From Cellulomonas algicola (lineage in GTDB: Bacteria; Actinomycetota; Actinomycetes; Actinomycetales; Cellulomonadaceae), in the NCBI RefSeq assembly GCF_003851725.1, contig NZ_BHYL01000125.1, positions 1 through 38,842 of the forward strand: a DNA stretch of 38,842 nt, read 5' to 3'. Position 1 is the stretch's first letter. Every line of letters starts with the position of its first letter. A program made the position numbers and the translations under genes. This document shows, piece after piece, positions 22,618-31,625 of the stretch. The notes beneath the pieces are model-generated. The model did no database searches, had not been told where the DNA came from, and was given only the letters and a program-made list of their open reading frames with translations.

Positions 22618-23259
22618 ATGGACCTCTACCTCGACAGCGCCGACCGCACGGCCCTCGAACCGCTGCTCGCCACGGGCCTGTTCCGCGGCGTCACGACCAA
22701 CCCGCTGATCCTCCAGCGCGGCGACGTGCGCCTCGACGCCGTGCCCGACCTCGTCGGCTGGCTGCTCGAGCGCACATCCGAGGTCTTCGTCCAGACGACG
22801 GCCCACGGCGTCGACGCGATCGTGACCGAGGGCCATGCGCTGCGCGCCCTGTCCGACCGGCTCGTCGTCAAGGTCCCCGCGACGCAGGACGGCCTCGCCG
22901 CGACCCGCCGCCTCGCCGACGACGACGTCCCCGTGCTGGTCACCGCCGTCTACGACGCCCGCCAGGCCGTCCTCGCCGCCGCCGCCGGCGCCCGGTGGAT
23001 CGCCCCCTACCTCGGCCGCATGACCGAGTCCGGGCGCGACGGGCACGCGCAGGTCGCGCAGATGGTGCGCGTGCTGGAGGGCACCGGGACGCAGGTGCTC
23101 GTCGCGAGCATCCGGACCGTCGACGACGTCGTCACGCTCGCCGCCGCCGGCGCGCACGCCGTGACGCTCGGCGCCGCCGTCGCGCAGGACCTCTTCGTCG
23201 AGCCCCTCACCGACGCCGCGCTCGCCCAGTTCGACGAGGCGGTCGCGACACTGCGTTGA
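22618..23259 (+). CDS. Transaldolase / fructose-6-phosphate aldolase-family protein
   Basis: 213 residues, the short TalC/FSA class. The Schiff-base lysine is K85 in LVVKVPAT. D6 (YLDSAD) and the TTNPLIL motif (26-32) match the active site. The C-terminal repeat of the barrel has QVLVASIRTVDDVVTLAAAG and a segment ending GAHAVTL. It would exchange dihydroxyacetone units or cleave a ketose phosphate in the cytoplasm. It is the last gene of the operon, two bases after the kinase stop. The following gene is convergent and begins its 3' end 26 bp away. Confidence 0.9.
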   Translation: MDLYLDSADRTALEPLLATGLFRGVTTNPLILQRGDVRLDAVPDLVGWLLERTSEVFVQTTAHGVDAIVTEGHALRALSDRLVVKVPATQDGLAATRRLADDDVPVLVTAVYDARQAVLAAAAGARWIAPYLGRMTESGRDGHAQVAQMVRVLEGTGTQVLVASIRTVDDVVTLAAAGAHAVTLGAAVAQDLFVEPLTDAALAQFDEAVATLR

Positions 23260-23285
23260 AGGACGTGGGTGCGTCGGCGAGGACG

Positions 23286-24494
23286 TCAGCGGCGCCGGCC
23301 GGCGCGTGCCGCGAACTCGTCCATCGCGACGAGGACGTCGTCCGCCTGCCAGACGCGTGAGCGGCGGCCCGTCGAAGGCGAGCGCAGGACGCCGTCGCGC
23401 TCGAGTACCTCGATCGCGTTGTATGCCGCTCGTTCCGACACGCCGAGCGTCGTCGTCACGAAGTCCGCGGTGACGACGGGCTGCGCGAAGAGCGCGTCGG
23501 CGAGCCGCCACGCGGTCGAGTCGGTACGCGCGTGGATCATGTCGTGCCACCGAGCTCGGGTCGTCGTGATGTCTGCGGCGAGTGCGCGACCGTTCACCGT
23601 CGCGGCCGTGGCGGCATCTGCCACCTGTTCGATGATCGGCCCGATGTCGCCGAGCCGGTACGACCCCAGTGCAGCGAAGTACGCATCGGGATCACGGAGC
23701 AGGCCGGCCGAGACGGGCACCGTGGTGTGCAGCGCGAGGCCGTGGCGGCGAAGCAGGGTGTGCACGAGGACGCGTCCGGTACGACCGTTGCCGTCGGTGA
23801 ACGGGTGGATCGTCTCGAACTGCGCGTGGACGACCGCGGCGTGCACGATCGCGGGGACGTCACCCCGGGCGGCGAACGTGACGAGGTCGTCGACGGCCGC
23901 GGGGACCCGCTCGTGGTGCGGCGGTACGAAGTCGGCACCGTGCGGGCTGATGGCCGACGAGCCCACCCACACCTGCTCCTGACGCCACCGACCCGCCACG
24001 TCGGGCTCGCTCTCGCGCAGGAGCGTGGCGTGAACGCTCAGGATGTGCTCGGGGGTCACCTCGTCACCGCCCGCGAGGGCGGTCGTCATGGCCCGCACGT
24101 TCGCGGCGACGAGCTCGGCGTTCTGGCGCGACGGCGCGCCCAGCGCGGCGAGGGCGAGGTTGCGCGCGTTGGTCGTCAGGTGCTCGATCTGCGAGCTCGA
24201 CGCGGACTCGGTCCGCAGCAGGACGGCGGGCATCGGGACGGGCAGGGCTGCCATCTCCTGGTCGAACCGGGCGACGTCGAGCGTCGCCTGCTCGGCGATC
24301 GCCCGCACGCGCGGCGGCGTGTCGACGGTGAGATCGCCGATGGCCGGCGGGATGGCGGCCTGGTACGGGCGGGTCGTCCGTAGACGTTGGAACGCGTCCA
24401 GGTGCGGATTGTTCGGCGTCCAGTCGCGTGCCTCGAACGACAAGGCGGGCCACGGCGCAGCGGGTGGCTCGGCAGCCGTCGTCGGGGCTTCCAT
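23286..24494 (-). CDS. Fic-domain protein (AMP/nucleotide transferase) with C-terminal winged helix
   Basis: 402 residues. The Fic core carries the full motif HPFTDGNGRTGR (230-241). A helix before it contains an inhibition-type sequence SSQIE (S100..E104), though the next residue is His rather than Gly/Asn. The C-terminal part (about 330-395) looks like a winged helix (VVTADFVTTTLGVSERAAYN, then VLERDGVL), probably binding DNA. Fic enzymes transfer AMP or other nucleotides to Ser/Thr/Tyr of target proteins. A long inverted repeat directly upstream of the strong ribosome-binding site AGGAGGTGA is a likely autoregulatory operator. No separate antitoxin gene is seen, consistent with an internal (class II-like) inhibitor. 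Confidence 0.92.
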   Translation of the reverse strand: MEAPTTAAEPPAAPWPALSFEARDWTPNNPHLDAFQRLRTTRPYQAAIPPAIGDLTVDTPPRVRAIAEQATLDVARFDQEMAALPVPMPAVLLRTESASSSQIEHLTTNARNLALAALGAPSRQNAELVAANVRAMTTALAGGDEVTPEHILSVHATLLRESEPDVAGRWRQEQVWVGSSAISPHGADFVPPHHERVPAAVDDLVTFAARGDVPAIVHAAVVHAQFETIHPFTDGNGRTGRVLVHTLLRRHGLALHTTVPVSAGLLRDPDAYFAALGSYRLGDIGPIIEQVADAATAATVNGRALAADITTTRARWHDMIHARTDSTAWRLADALFAQPVVTADFVTTTLGVSERAAYNAIEVLERDGVLRSPSTGRRSRVWQADDVLVAMDEFAARAGRRR

Positions 24495-24511
24495 CCTTCA
24501 CCTCCTGCGCT

Positions 24512-24547
24512 CGTTAATGAAGGCTACCGCCTTAGCCTTCAGTAACG
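24512..24547. promoter_or_regulatory. 15-bp inverted repeat upstream of the Fic gene, candidate operator
   Basis: CGTTAATGAAGGCTA, six bases, then TAGCCTTCAGTAACG: one mismatch over the arms. A further related half (CGTTCCTGAAGGA) follows at 24554-24566. It covers the expected promoter of the Fic gene. The Fic protein's own winged helix is the obvious candidate binder. Confidence 0.65.
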
Positions 24548-24646
24548 GTACGTCGTTCCTGAAGGATCGACGCCTCCGTGCCGTGACTTCCGTCTGTGAC
24601 GTCGACCAGGAGGTGACGTTCGACGACGCTTGTCGACAGAAGACGG

Positions 24647-25090
24647 TCAGCGGTCGTCGTCGTCCTTCGGTCGCAGGATCTTCAGCGGGATCCCGGCGAT
24701 CGACGGGTCGGGCACGGGGAGCGTGTCGAGGTCGTCGGCGGGCGCGGGGAAGGAGGAAGGCTCCGGCCCCACCCACAGCCGCCACAGCCCGTCCTGGTGG
24801 TAGACGACGCCGGGCACGACGAGCAGCGCCCTCCCGGACGGCAGCTGCGCGGCGAGCAGGGGCACCTCGTCGGGCGGCACGAACCCGATGACCACGTTGC
24901 GCGCGCTCAGGACCAGCCGGGTGCCGCGGCCGCGGTCGACGCGGAGCTCGACGGTGACGGGCCGCTCGGCGGCCCGCTCGTGCAGGGTGAGCGCGGCGAC
25001 GAGGGACGTCTGCAGCGCGGGCGCCTCGGCGGCGACGAACCCGTCACCGACGACGCCGGTGACGTGCGGGCGACGGCCGAACATGCTCAT
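24647..25090 (-). CDS. Small unknown protein translationally coupled to a sugar ATPase
   Basis: 147 residues; the ATG overlaps the ATPase stop codon (ATGA). The sequence VTGVVGDGFVAAEAPALQTS, then VTVELRVDRG and NVVIGFVPPDEVPLLAAQLP suggests a small beta-rich domain. The pattern is loosely reminiscent of HIRAN-type modules, which is a guess. The C-terminus is acidic (PKDDDDR). There is no signal peptide or membrane segment. Tight coupling implies stoichiometric production with the ATPase, but no known component of sugar importers looks like this. Confidence 0.65.
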   Translation of the reverse strand: MSMFGRRPHVTGVVGDGFVAAEAPALQTSLVAALTLHERAAERPVTVELRVDRGRGTRLVLSARNVVIGFVPPDEVPLLAAQLPSGRALLVVPGVVYHQDGLWRLWVGPEPSSFPAPADDLDTLPVPDPSIAGIPLKILRPKDDDDR

Positions 25091-25911
25091 CCGTACCGCC
25101 GGTCCCCGCCCTGGGTGTACTTCGTCGCGCCGGTGATGGCGGCCAGGATGCTCTCGTAGCTCGCGGTGCCGGCGTCGAACGACCCGTTGTTGCGCCCGTG
25201 GCGCAGCACCTCGATGCGGTCGGACACCGCGCGCACGTCGACCATGTTGTGGCTGATGAGGATGACGCCGAGGCCGAGCTCGCGCAGGCGCTCGATGTGG
25301 GTGAGCACCTCGGCGGTCTGCGCGACGGACAGCGCGGCGGTGGGCTCGTCGAGCACGACGATGCGCGGGTTGCCGATGAGCGTGCGCGCGATCGCGACGG
25401 ACTGCCGCTGCCCGGCGGACAGCGCGCGCAGCTCGGTCTTGACCGACGGGATGGGGCTGTTGAGGTCCTGCAGGATCCGCTTGGTGGTCTGCTCCATCTC
25501 GCCGTCCTTGAGCCCCGACCCGCCGCGCGTGAGCTCGCGGCCGAGGAACAGGTTCGCGGTGACGTCGAGGTTGTCGCAGAGCGCGAGGTCCTGGAAGACG
25601 GTCGCGACGCCGAGCGCGTGCGCGGCCGACGGGGACGTGATCGAGACGGGTTCGCCGTCGATCTCGACGATGCCGGAGTCGGGCGTGAGCACGCCGGACA
25701 CGATCTTGGCGAGCGTCGACTTGCCCGCGCCGTTGTCGCCGACCAGCGCGACGACCTCGTGCGCGTGCACCTCGAAGTCGACGCCGACGAGCGCCTCGAC
25801 TGCGTTGAAGCTCTTGGTGATCTGCTTCATGGACAGCAGCGGCACGCGGGGTGGCATCGTCGCCATCGGTCGCACCTGCCCTTCGTCCTTCACGGTCGTC
25901 CCAGTCATCAT
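25087..25911 (-). CDS. Single-domain sugar ABC ATP-binding protein (XylG/FrcA-like)
   Basis: 274 residues with one complete ABC domain: Walker A GDNGAGKST, Q-loop VFQDLALCDNLDV, signature LSAGQRQSVAIARTL, Walker [12 protein letters not shown] and switch His ISHN. Family members serve monosaccharide importers that use a single-domain ATPase homodimer. Here it follows a ROK repressor and the MmsAB-ChvE-type importer, which already has its own double ATPase. It has no adjacent permease or binding protein. GGAGG precedes twin ATG codons (25911/25908). It may energise a permease encoded elsewhere or an alternative assembly. Confidence 0.9.
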   Translation of the reverse strand: MMTGTTVKDEGQVRPMATMPPRVPLLSMKQITKSFNAVEALVGVDFEVHAHEVVALVGDNGAGKSTLAKIVSGVLTPDSGIVEIDGEPVSITSPSAAHALGVATVFQDLALCDNLDVTANLFLGRELTRGGSGLKDGEMEQTTKRILQDLNSPIPSVKTELRALSAGQRQSVAIARTLIGNPRIVVLDEPTAALSVAQTAEVLTHIERLRELGLGVILISHNMVDVRAVSDRIEVLRHGRNNGSFDAGTASYESILAAITGATKYTQGGDRRYG

Positions 25912-25924
25912 GCCTCCGAGCGGT

Positions 25925-27109
25925 TCATGCGTCGGCCCGCTCCTGAGCGGTCACCGGCGGGTCCAGGTCGACGTCGGCGTGCTGCATCACCAACGCGATG
26001 GCCCCCGCGACCTCGGCGGCGTTGCCGAGCTCGGCGGGGATCACCTCGAGCGGGGCGATCTGGTTGAGCAGGACGCGCCGCCGCAGCGCCTCCCGCATGG
26101 GCCGGAGCAGGATCTCGCCGGTCTCGGCGAGCTCGCCGCCGACGACGACGCACTGCGGGTTGACCGTCATGGCCACGCCGGACACGACGGCTCCGATCTC
26201 GGCGCCCGCGTCGGCGATGACCTGGGCGCACCCGGGGTCACCCTCGCGCGCACGCTGCACGACGTCGCGCAGCGTGAGGTTGCCGTGGGTCGCGCGCAGG
26301 GGCTCGACGATCGCGCGCGCACCGACGACGGTGTCGAGGCACCCGCGGCTGCCGCAGCGGCAGATGTCGCCCTGCGGGTCGACCTGGACGTGGCCGATCT
26401 CGCCGGCGGTGCCGGCGAACCCGCGGTGGAGCTGGTGGTTGATGATGATGCCGGCGCCGGTCCCGTAGGACGCGCGCACGTAGACGCTGTCGCGGTACTC
26501 GCGCGACGCGCCGCGCGTGCTCTCGGCGAGGGCGCCCAGGTTGGCGTCGTTGTCGACGTAGACGGGCAGCGCGAGCCGCTTCGACAGGACGTGCCCGACG
26601 TGCACCTCGTCCCAGCCGCGCATGACGCCGCGCACGGAGATCATGCCGGTCGCGTCGTCGACGGGGGCGGGCAGGCCGATGCCGATGCCGACGACGTCCT
26701 GCATCGCGAGGCCGAGGCGCTCGAGCAGGTCGACGACCAGGAGCGCGGTGCGGTCGAGGGACGTGTCGACCGGGTGGTCGACGGGCATCGGGAGCACGCG
26801 CTCGGCGAGCACCTCGTGCGTGAAGTCGGCGATCGCGACGCGGATGTGGCGCTGGCCGACGTGCACCCCGACGGCGAGCCCGACGCGGTGCGCGAGCGTG
26901 ACGAGCTGCGCGCGGCGGCCGGTGCGGATCGTCGTGCGGACCTCGACGACGCCGTCGGAGACCAGCTGCTTGACGATCGTGGAGACGGTCGCGGGGGAGA
27001 GGCCCGTGGCACCGACGAGCTCGACCTGGGTGAGCCCGCCGTGCCGTTTGACGGTCTCGACGACGGCGCTGCGGTTGGCTTCACGCAACGAGGACTGCGA
27101 ACCGGCCAC
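25925..27109 (-). CDS. ROK-family transcriptional repressor
   Basis: 394 residues from GTG 27109. The N-terminal winged helix (about 5-70) reads SLREANRSAVVETVKRHGGL, then TQVELVGATGLSPATVSTIV. The ROK sugar-kinase-like domain has the ATP-loop variants, VDNDANLGALAE, and the ROK signature GTAGEIGHVQVDPQGD with the zinc-type Cys cluster CRCGSRGC. ROK repressors of this build (XylR/NagC type) release DNA on binding a sugar. Location between the importer permease and the single-domain ATPase suggests it controls this cluster. No convincing Shine-Dalgarno is visible, so the start is the least sure part. Confidence 0.9.
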   Translation of the reverse strand: MAGSQSSLREANRSAVVETVKRHGGLTQVELVGATGLSPATVSTIVKQLVSDGVVEVRTTIRTGRRAQLVTLAHRVGLAVGVHVGQRHIRVAIADFTHEVLAERVLPMPVDHPVDTSLDRTALLVVDLLERLGLAMQDVVGIGIGLPAPVDDATGMISVRGVMRGWDEVHVGHVLSKRLALPVYVDNDANLGALAESTRGASREYRDSVYVRASYGTGAGIIINHQLHRGFAGTAGEIGHVQVDPQGDICRCGSRGCLDTVVGARAIVEPLRATHGNLTLRDVVQRAREGDPGCAQVIADAGAEIGAVVSGVAMTVNPQCVVVGGELAETGEILLRPMREALRRRVLLNQIAPLEVIPAELGNAAEVAGAIALVMQHADVDLDPPVTAQERADA

Positions 27110-27192
27110 CGCCTACCGTCCTCTCACGCGGCAGAGACTACCTGGCCTGCGCGAACGCGTCGGTAGGCCGGAAGTCGGATGTGTGTGCGAAA

Positions 27193-27232
27193 GGCCGGGC
27201 CCCGCGGCGTCGAGCGCCGCCGGGACCCGGCC
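27193..27232 (-). terminator. GC-rich hairpin after the importer permease
   Basis: GGCCGGGCCCCGCGGCG, a 5-nt loop, then an 18-nt imperfect complement ending GGCC. It lies right after the MmsB-type permease stop and before the ROK gene, and probably ends the importer transcript. Confidence 0.7.
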
Positions 27233-27241
27233 GGTGCGCGA

Positions 27242-28423
27242 TCAGCGAGCGGCGCCCGCGCGACGCTTGTTGTAGATGTCGAACGCGACGGCGAGCAGCA
27301 GCACGAGGCCCTTGACCATCTGCTGCACCGACTGGTCGATGCCCATGAGCTGCATGCCGTTCGACATGACGCCCATGATCAGACCACCGACCATCGCGCC
27401 GGTGACGCGGCCGACGCCGCCCGTGGTGGACGCGCCGCCGATGAAGCACGCGGCGATCGCGTCGAGCTCGAACATGTTGCCGGCCTGCGGCTGCGCGCCG
27501 TTGGACCGCGAGGAGTACACGACGCCGGCGACGGCGGCGAGGAAGCCCATGTTGACGAAGATCCAGAAGTTGATCTTCTTGACCTTGACGCCGGACAGCT
27601 CGGCGGCGTGCAGGTTGCCACCGATCGCGTAGACGTGGCGGCCGAACACCGTCTTCGTCGTGACGATCTGGTAGGCGAGGATCAGGACGCCGAGGATGAT
27701 CAGCACGATCGGCAGGCCGCGGCTGCGCGACAGCTGGTAGGCGAACGCCATGACGACGGCCGCGATGAGCACCAGCTTGAGCACGAACAGCGGGAACGAC
27801 TCGACGGCCTGCTGGTACTTGATGCGGGCCTGGCGGGCGCGGAGCTGGCTGAAGGCGTAGCCGGCGATCGCGATCGCGAAGATCACGAGCGTGAAGACGT
27901 CGAAGCCGTTGCCGCCGAGGATGCCGTTGAGGAAGCCACCGGCGATCTTCTGGTAGGCCGCGGGGAACGGCGACAGCGAGACGTTCTCGAGCACCTGCAG
28001 CGTCATGCCGCGGAACAGGAGCATGCCGGCCAGCGTCACGATGAACGCGGGGATCCCGACGAACGCCACCCAGAAGCCCTGCCACGCCCCGACGAGTAGG
28101 CCGACGGCCAGCGCGGCGAGCACGCCGAGCCACCAGGGGCTGCCGTTCTTGATGACGACCACCGCCGCGACCGCCCCGGTGAGCGCCACCACCGACCCGA
28201 CCGAGAGGTCGATGTGCCCGGCGATGATCACGATGACCATGCCGATCGCCAGGATCAAGATGTACGAGTACTGCAGGACGATGTTGGTGATGTTGCCGGG
28301 GCTCAGCAGCATGCCGTCCGTGAGGATGGTGAAGAGCCCGATGATGGCGACGAACGCGATGTAGATGCCGCTCGTGCGCAGGTTGCGCGTGAAGATGTCC
28401 TTGAGACCCGCGACGGCAGTCAT
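27242..28423 (-). CDS. mmsB: Multiple-monosaccharide ABC transporter permease (MmsB/GguB type)
   Basis: 393 residues with about ten membrane helices. Diagnostic stretches are AGHIDLSVGSVVALTGAVAA, GIPAFIVTLAGMLLFRGM, and the coupling region YAIGGNLHAAELSGVKVKKI, followed by FIGGASTTGGVGRVTGAMVG. The length (longer than RbsC by ~70 residues, with an extra hydrophobic segment near 200-235) is typical of the MmsB/GguB/XylH group that imports glucose, galactose, arabinose or xylose. Its ATG shares one base with the ATPase stop codon. Confidence 0.93.
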   Translation of the reverse strand: MTAVAGLKDIFTRNLRTSGIYIAFVAIIGLFTILTDGMLLSPGNITNIVLQYSYILILAIGMVIVIIAGHIDLSVGSVVALTGAVAAVVVIKNGSPWWLGVLAALAVGLLVGAWQGFWVAFVGIPAFIVTLAGMLLFRGMTLQVLENVSLSPFPAAYQKIAGGFLNGILGGNGFDVFTLVIFAIAIAGYAFSQLRARQARIKYQQAVESFPLFVLKLVLIAAVVMAFAYQLSRSRGLPIVLIILGVLILAYQIVTTKTVFGRHVYAIGGNLHAAELSGVKVKKINFWIFVNMGFLAAVAGVVYSSRSNGAQPQAGNMFELDAIAACFIGGASTTGGVGRVTGAMVGGLIMGVMSNGMQLMGIDQSVQQMVKGLVLLLAVAFDIYNKRRAGAAR

Positions 28424-29958
28424 CAGGCGTTCTCCCTTTCCTTGGTCATGAGCTCCATGAGGCTCTCCTGGGTGGCCTCACCGCGAGGCAGCTGACCGGT
28501 GACCCGGCCGAAGGCCAGGGTGTAGATCCGGTCGCAGATGCCGAGCAGCTCGGGCAGCTCCGAGGAGATGACGACGATCGCCTTCCCCTGGTCCGCGAGC
28601 CGGTTGATGATCGTGTAGATCTCGTACTTCGCGCCGACGTCGATCCCGCGCGTCGGCTCGTCGAGGATCAGCACGTCCGGGTCGGTGTAGATCCACTTGG
28701 AGAGGACGACCTTCTGCTGGTTGCCCCCGGAGAGCTTCCCGGCGAGCGCCATGACGGTCGGGCTCTTGATGTTCATGGACTTGCGGTAGTCCTCCGCGAC
28801 CTTGATCTCCTCGTTGCCGTTGACGAAGCCCAGGCGGGACAGCTTGCGCAGGCTCGCGGCGGAGATGTTGGTGCGGATGTCCTCGATGAGGTTGAGGCCG
28901 TACTTCTTGCGGTCCTCGGTCGCGTACGCGATGCCGTGGCCGATGGCCTCGTCGACGCTGCGGGTGCGGATCTCCTCACCGCGCAGGTACACGCGGCCGC
29001 GGATGTCGCTCCCGTAGGTGCGGCCGAACAGGCTCATCGCGAGCTCGGTGCGACCGGCGCCCATGAGTCCGGCGATGCCGACGATCTCGCCGGCGCGCAC
29101 GGAGAACGAGGCGTTGTCGACGACCACGCGGTCGGGCTGCGTCGGGTGGTGGACGGTCCAGTCCTCCACGCGCAGCACCTCCTCGCCGGGGGTCGACTCG
29201 TGCGGGGGGTACCGGTGCTCGAGGTCGCGGCCGACCATGCCGCGGATGATGCGCTCCTGCGTGACGCCGTCACGCAACATGTCGAGCGTCTCGATGGTCT
29301 TGCCGTCACGGATGATCGTCGTGGAGTCGGCGATCTCGGCGATCTCGTTCAGCTTGTGGCTGATCATGATCGAGGTGATGCCGTGGTCCTTGAGCTGGCG
29401 CAGCAGCTCGAGCAGGTGCTCGGAGTCGTTGTCGTTCAGCGCGGCGGTCGGCTCGTCGAGGATGAGGAGCTTGACCTTCTTCGACAGCGCCTTGGCGATC
29501 TCGATGAGCTGCTGCTTGCCGACGCCGAGCTGACCGACGGGCGTCACGGGGAGCTCGTCGAGGCCGACGCGCGCGAGGAGCTGCGCGGCCTCCGCGTTCG
29601 TGCGGTTCCAGTCGATGAGGCCGCCGGCGCCCCGCTGCTCGTTGCCGAGGAAGATGTTCTCGGCCACCGACAGGTAGGGGACCAGGGCGAGCTCCTGGTG
29701 GATGATGACGATGCCCTTGTCCTCGGAGTCGTTGATCGACCCGAAGGCGACCTCCTCGCCCTCGAACAGGATCCGGCCGTCGTAGGTCCCGTGCGGGTAC
29801 ACGCCCGACAGGACCTTCATGAGCGTCGACTTCCCGGCGCCGTTCTCCCCGCAGATCGCGTGGATCTCACCGCGCTCGACGACGAGGTTGACGTCCTGGA
29901 GGGCCTTGACCCCAGGGAACGTCTTGGTGATCGACTGCATCTCGAGGATGGTGCTCAT
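28423..29958 (-). CDS. mmsA: Multiple-monosaccharide ABC transporter double ATPase (MmsA/GguA type)
   Basis: 511 residues, two ABC domains. Domain 1: Walker [26 protein letters not shown], Walker [12 protein letters not shown]. Domain 2: [35 protein letters not shown]. The insertion [17 protein letters not shown] in domain 1 is characteristic of the GguA/XylG group. It pairs with the MmsB permease (overlapping stop/start) and the ChvE-like binding protein upstream. The 115-bp gap to the binding-protein gene contains GC-rich inverted repeats that could limit ATPase expression relative to the binding protein. Confidence 0.94.
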   Translation of the reverse strand: MSTILEMQSITKTFPGVKALQDVNLVVERGEIHAICGENGAGKSTLMKVLSGVYPHGTYDGRILFEGEEVAFGSINDSEDKGIVIIHQELALVPYLSVAENIFLGNEQRGAGGLIDWNRTNAEAAQLLARVGLDELPVTPVGQLGVGKQQLIEIAKALSKKVKLLILDEPTAALNDNDSEHLLELLRQLKDHGITSIMISHKLNEIAEIADSTTIIRDGKTIETLDMLRDGVTQERIIRGMVGRDLEHRYPPHESTPGEEVLRVEDWTVHHPTQPDRVVVDNASFSVRAGEIVGIAGLMGAGRTELAMSLFGRTYGSDIRGRVYLRGEEIRTRSVDEAIGHGIAYATEDRKKYGLNLIEDIRTNISAASLRKLSRLGFVNGNEEIKVAEDYRKSMNIKSPTVMALAGKLSGGNQQKVVLSKWIYTDPDVLILDEPTRGIDVGAKYEIYTIINRLADQGKAIVVISSELPELLGICDRIYTLAFGRVTGQLPRGEATQESLMELMTKERENA

Positions 29959-30000
29959 CCGCGTCCGACCGCCTCTCTGGTTGCTCGTGGCGTGGGCCCG

Positions 30001-30042
30001 CCGGCCGGGCCGACCGACGCCCTCGTGGGGCGCCGGCCGGCC
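30001..30042 (-). terminator. Possible attenuating hairpin between binding protein and ATPase genes
   Basis: GCCGGCC (30001-30007) and GGCCGGC (30036-30042) can pair across a 28-nt loop that contains more GC-rich complementary stretches. This is the usual place for partial termination in binding-protein-dependent importers. The structure is short and the call is tentative. Confidence 0.35.
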
Positions 30043-30073
30043 GCGGCGTGCGGCGTGGCCCGCGGGTGGAAGG

Positions 30074-31231
30074 TCAGGCCTGACCCTTCTCCACCTGCTC
30101 GGCCGTCCAGTAGCCGGAGTCGATCAGCAGCGCCTGGATGTTGTTGGCGTAGACGATGTCCGACGTCAGGAGGTACGACGGCACGACCTTCACGCCGTTG
30201 TCGTACGTGTCCTTGTCGTTCGACTCGGGGGTCTCACCCGAGAGGAACTCGTCGGCGGAGGAGACGGCCTGCTCGGCGAGCTTGCGCGTGTCCTTGAAGA
30301 TCGTCGAGAACTGGACGTCGTCCTGGATGAGCTTGACCGACGCGATCTCGGCGTCCTGGCCGGTGATGACCGGCATGGGCTTGGCGTCGGAGCGCGTCGG
30401 GCCGTAGCCCGCGTTCTGCAGCGCCGTGATGATGCCGCGCGACAGGCCGTCGTACGGGGAGAGCACGCCGTCGAGCTTGGTGCCGCCGCCGTACGTGGAG
30501 GTCAGGAGGTCCTCCATGCGCTTCTGCGCGGTCTCCTGCTGCCAGCGCAGGATGGCCGCCTGCTCGATGTCCGTCTGGCCCGACGGGACGGTGATGACGC
30601 CGTCCGTGATGTAGGGCTCCAGCGTGTCCATCGCGCCCTTCCAGAAGAAGTGCGCGTTGTTGTCGTCCAGCGAGCCCGCGAAGAGCTCGACGTTGAACGG
30701 ACCCGCGACGTCGGGGACGGCGACGCCGTCCTCGTCGAGGACGCCGAGGCCCACGAGCAGCGAGGTCGCCTGCTGCACGCCGACGTTGTAGTTGTCGAAC
30801 GTGACGTAGAAGTCCACGTTCTCGGTGTCGCGGATGAGGCGGTCGTACGCGATGACGGGGATGCCCGCGTCGGCCGCCGCCTGCAGCTGGTTGGCGAGCG
30901 CGGTGCCGTCGATCGAGGCGACGATCAGGAGCTTGGCGCCCTTGGTGATCATCTGGTCGATCTGCGACTGCTGCGTCGGGATGTCGTCGTTGCCGTACTG
31001 GAGGTCGACCTTGTAGCCGGCGGCCTCGAGGCCCTCCTTGACCGCGTCGCCGTCGGCGATCCAGCGCTCGGAGGTCTGCGTCGGCATGGCCACGCCGACG
31101 AGCTGGCCCGCACCGCCGTCGCCGCCACCGCTGGTCGAGTCGTCCGTGCTCCCGGCACCACCGCCGGAGCATGCCGCGAGCCCGAGGGCCAGCGTTGCGC
31201 CGATGGCGGCGATGGAGATCTTGCGTCGCAT
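30074..31231 (-). CDS. chvE: Multiple-monosaccharide substrate-binding lipoprotein (ChvE type)
   Basis: 385 residues from ATG 31231 (AAGGAG upstream; the longer frame has no support). Lipobox GLAAC with lipidated C21, then a Gly/Ser tether. The PBP-I domain has [59 protein letters not shown] and a TFDNYNVG segment; the last two are hallmarks of ChvE/XylF-type proteins binding aldoses. [20 protein letters not shown] marks the C-lobe. It is first in the operon with mmsA and mmsB. Likely ligands are glucose, galactose, arabinose or xylose, which fits release of arabinose by the GH62 enzyme, but the ligand is inferred. Confidence 0.93.
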   Translation of the reverse strand: MRRKISIAAIGATLALGLAACSGGGAGSTDDSTSGGGDGGAGQLVGVAMPTQTSERWIADGDAVKEGLEAAGYKVDLQYGNDDIPTQQSQIDQMITKGAKLLIVASIDGTALANQLQAAADAGIPVIAYDRLIRDTENVDFYVTFDNYNVGVQQATSLLVGLGVLDEDGVAVPDVAGPFNVELFAGSLDDNNAHFFWKGAMDTLEPYITDGVITVPSGQTDIEQAAILRWQQETAQKRMEDLLTSTYGGGTKLDGVLSPYDGLSRGIITALQNAGYGPTRSDAKPMPVITGQDAEIASVKLIQDDVQFSTIFKDTRKLAEQAVSSADEFLSGETPESNDKDTYDNGVKVVPSYLLTSDIVYANNIQALLIDSGYWTAEQVEKGQA

Positions 31232-31625
31232 CGTCCACTCCTTCTCGTCGTTGAGACGGCCGCCACTGGGGCGTGCCTGGGTTGTCGAACCGCGGGAGCG
31301 ACCCGCTCGCTGCGCGGTCCCCCGTGGGGCCTGGTCGTCGGGCGACAGCGCCCGGCAGCACGCACCACGCTCCTGTGTTCGAGAATCGAAGTCAAGCGGG
31401 CGGCTCTGATTTTGGGTTTCGAATCCATAACGGTCCAGACGCCGTCGCATCACGGAGGGGAGCGCTTCCCCCGAGCGGGTGAAAGCCGATCGGGCGACGT
31501 CGGGACACGATCAAATCGTTTCGTCCTCGACGGGTCGTATCGATACGATCGATGCCTGACGCGACCGGCACGACCCGACCACCGCGCTCCTCCCCAGCCC
31601 GCCCACTCCTGTCCCGGGAATCGCT
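31232..31625. other. Divergent control region between binding protein and MATE genes
   Basis: No gene is supported in these 394 bases. They contain four symmetric sites: TTCGA-N3-TCGAA (31378-31390), TTCGAA within GGTTTCGAATCC (31418-31423), ACGAT-N3-ATCGT (31507-31519) and the perfect 14-bp palindrome TCGTATCGATACGA (31535-31548). The left pair lies toward the sugar operon, the right pair toward the exporter gene. The different arm sequences suggest two separate regulators. The stretch is AT-richer than its neighbours around 31405-31435. Confidence 0.5.
31535..31548. promoter_or_regulatory. 14-bp perfect palindrome upstream of the MATE gene
   Basis: TCGTATCGATACGA, about 78 bp before the GTG start; a related ACGAT-CAA-ATCGT repeat lies 16 bp further upstream. 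Candidate repressor sites. The cognate regulator is not encoded next to them. Confidence 0.45.
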
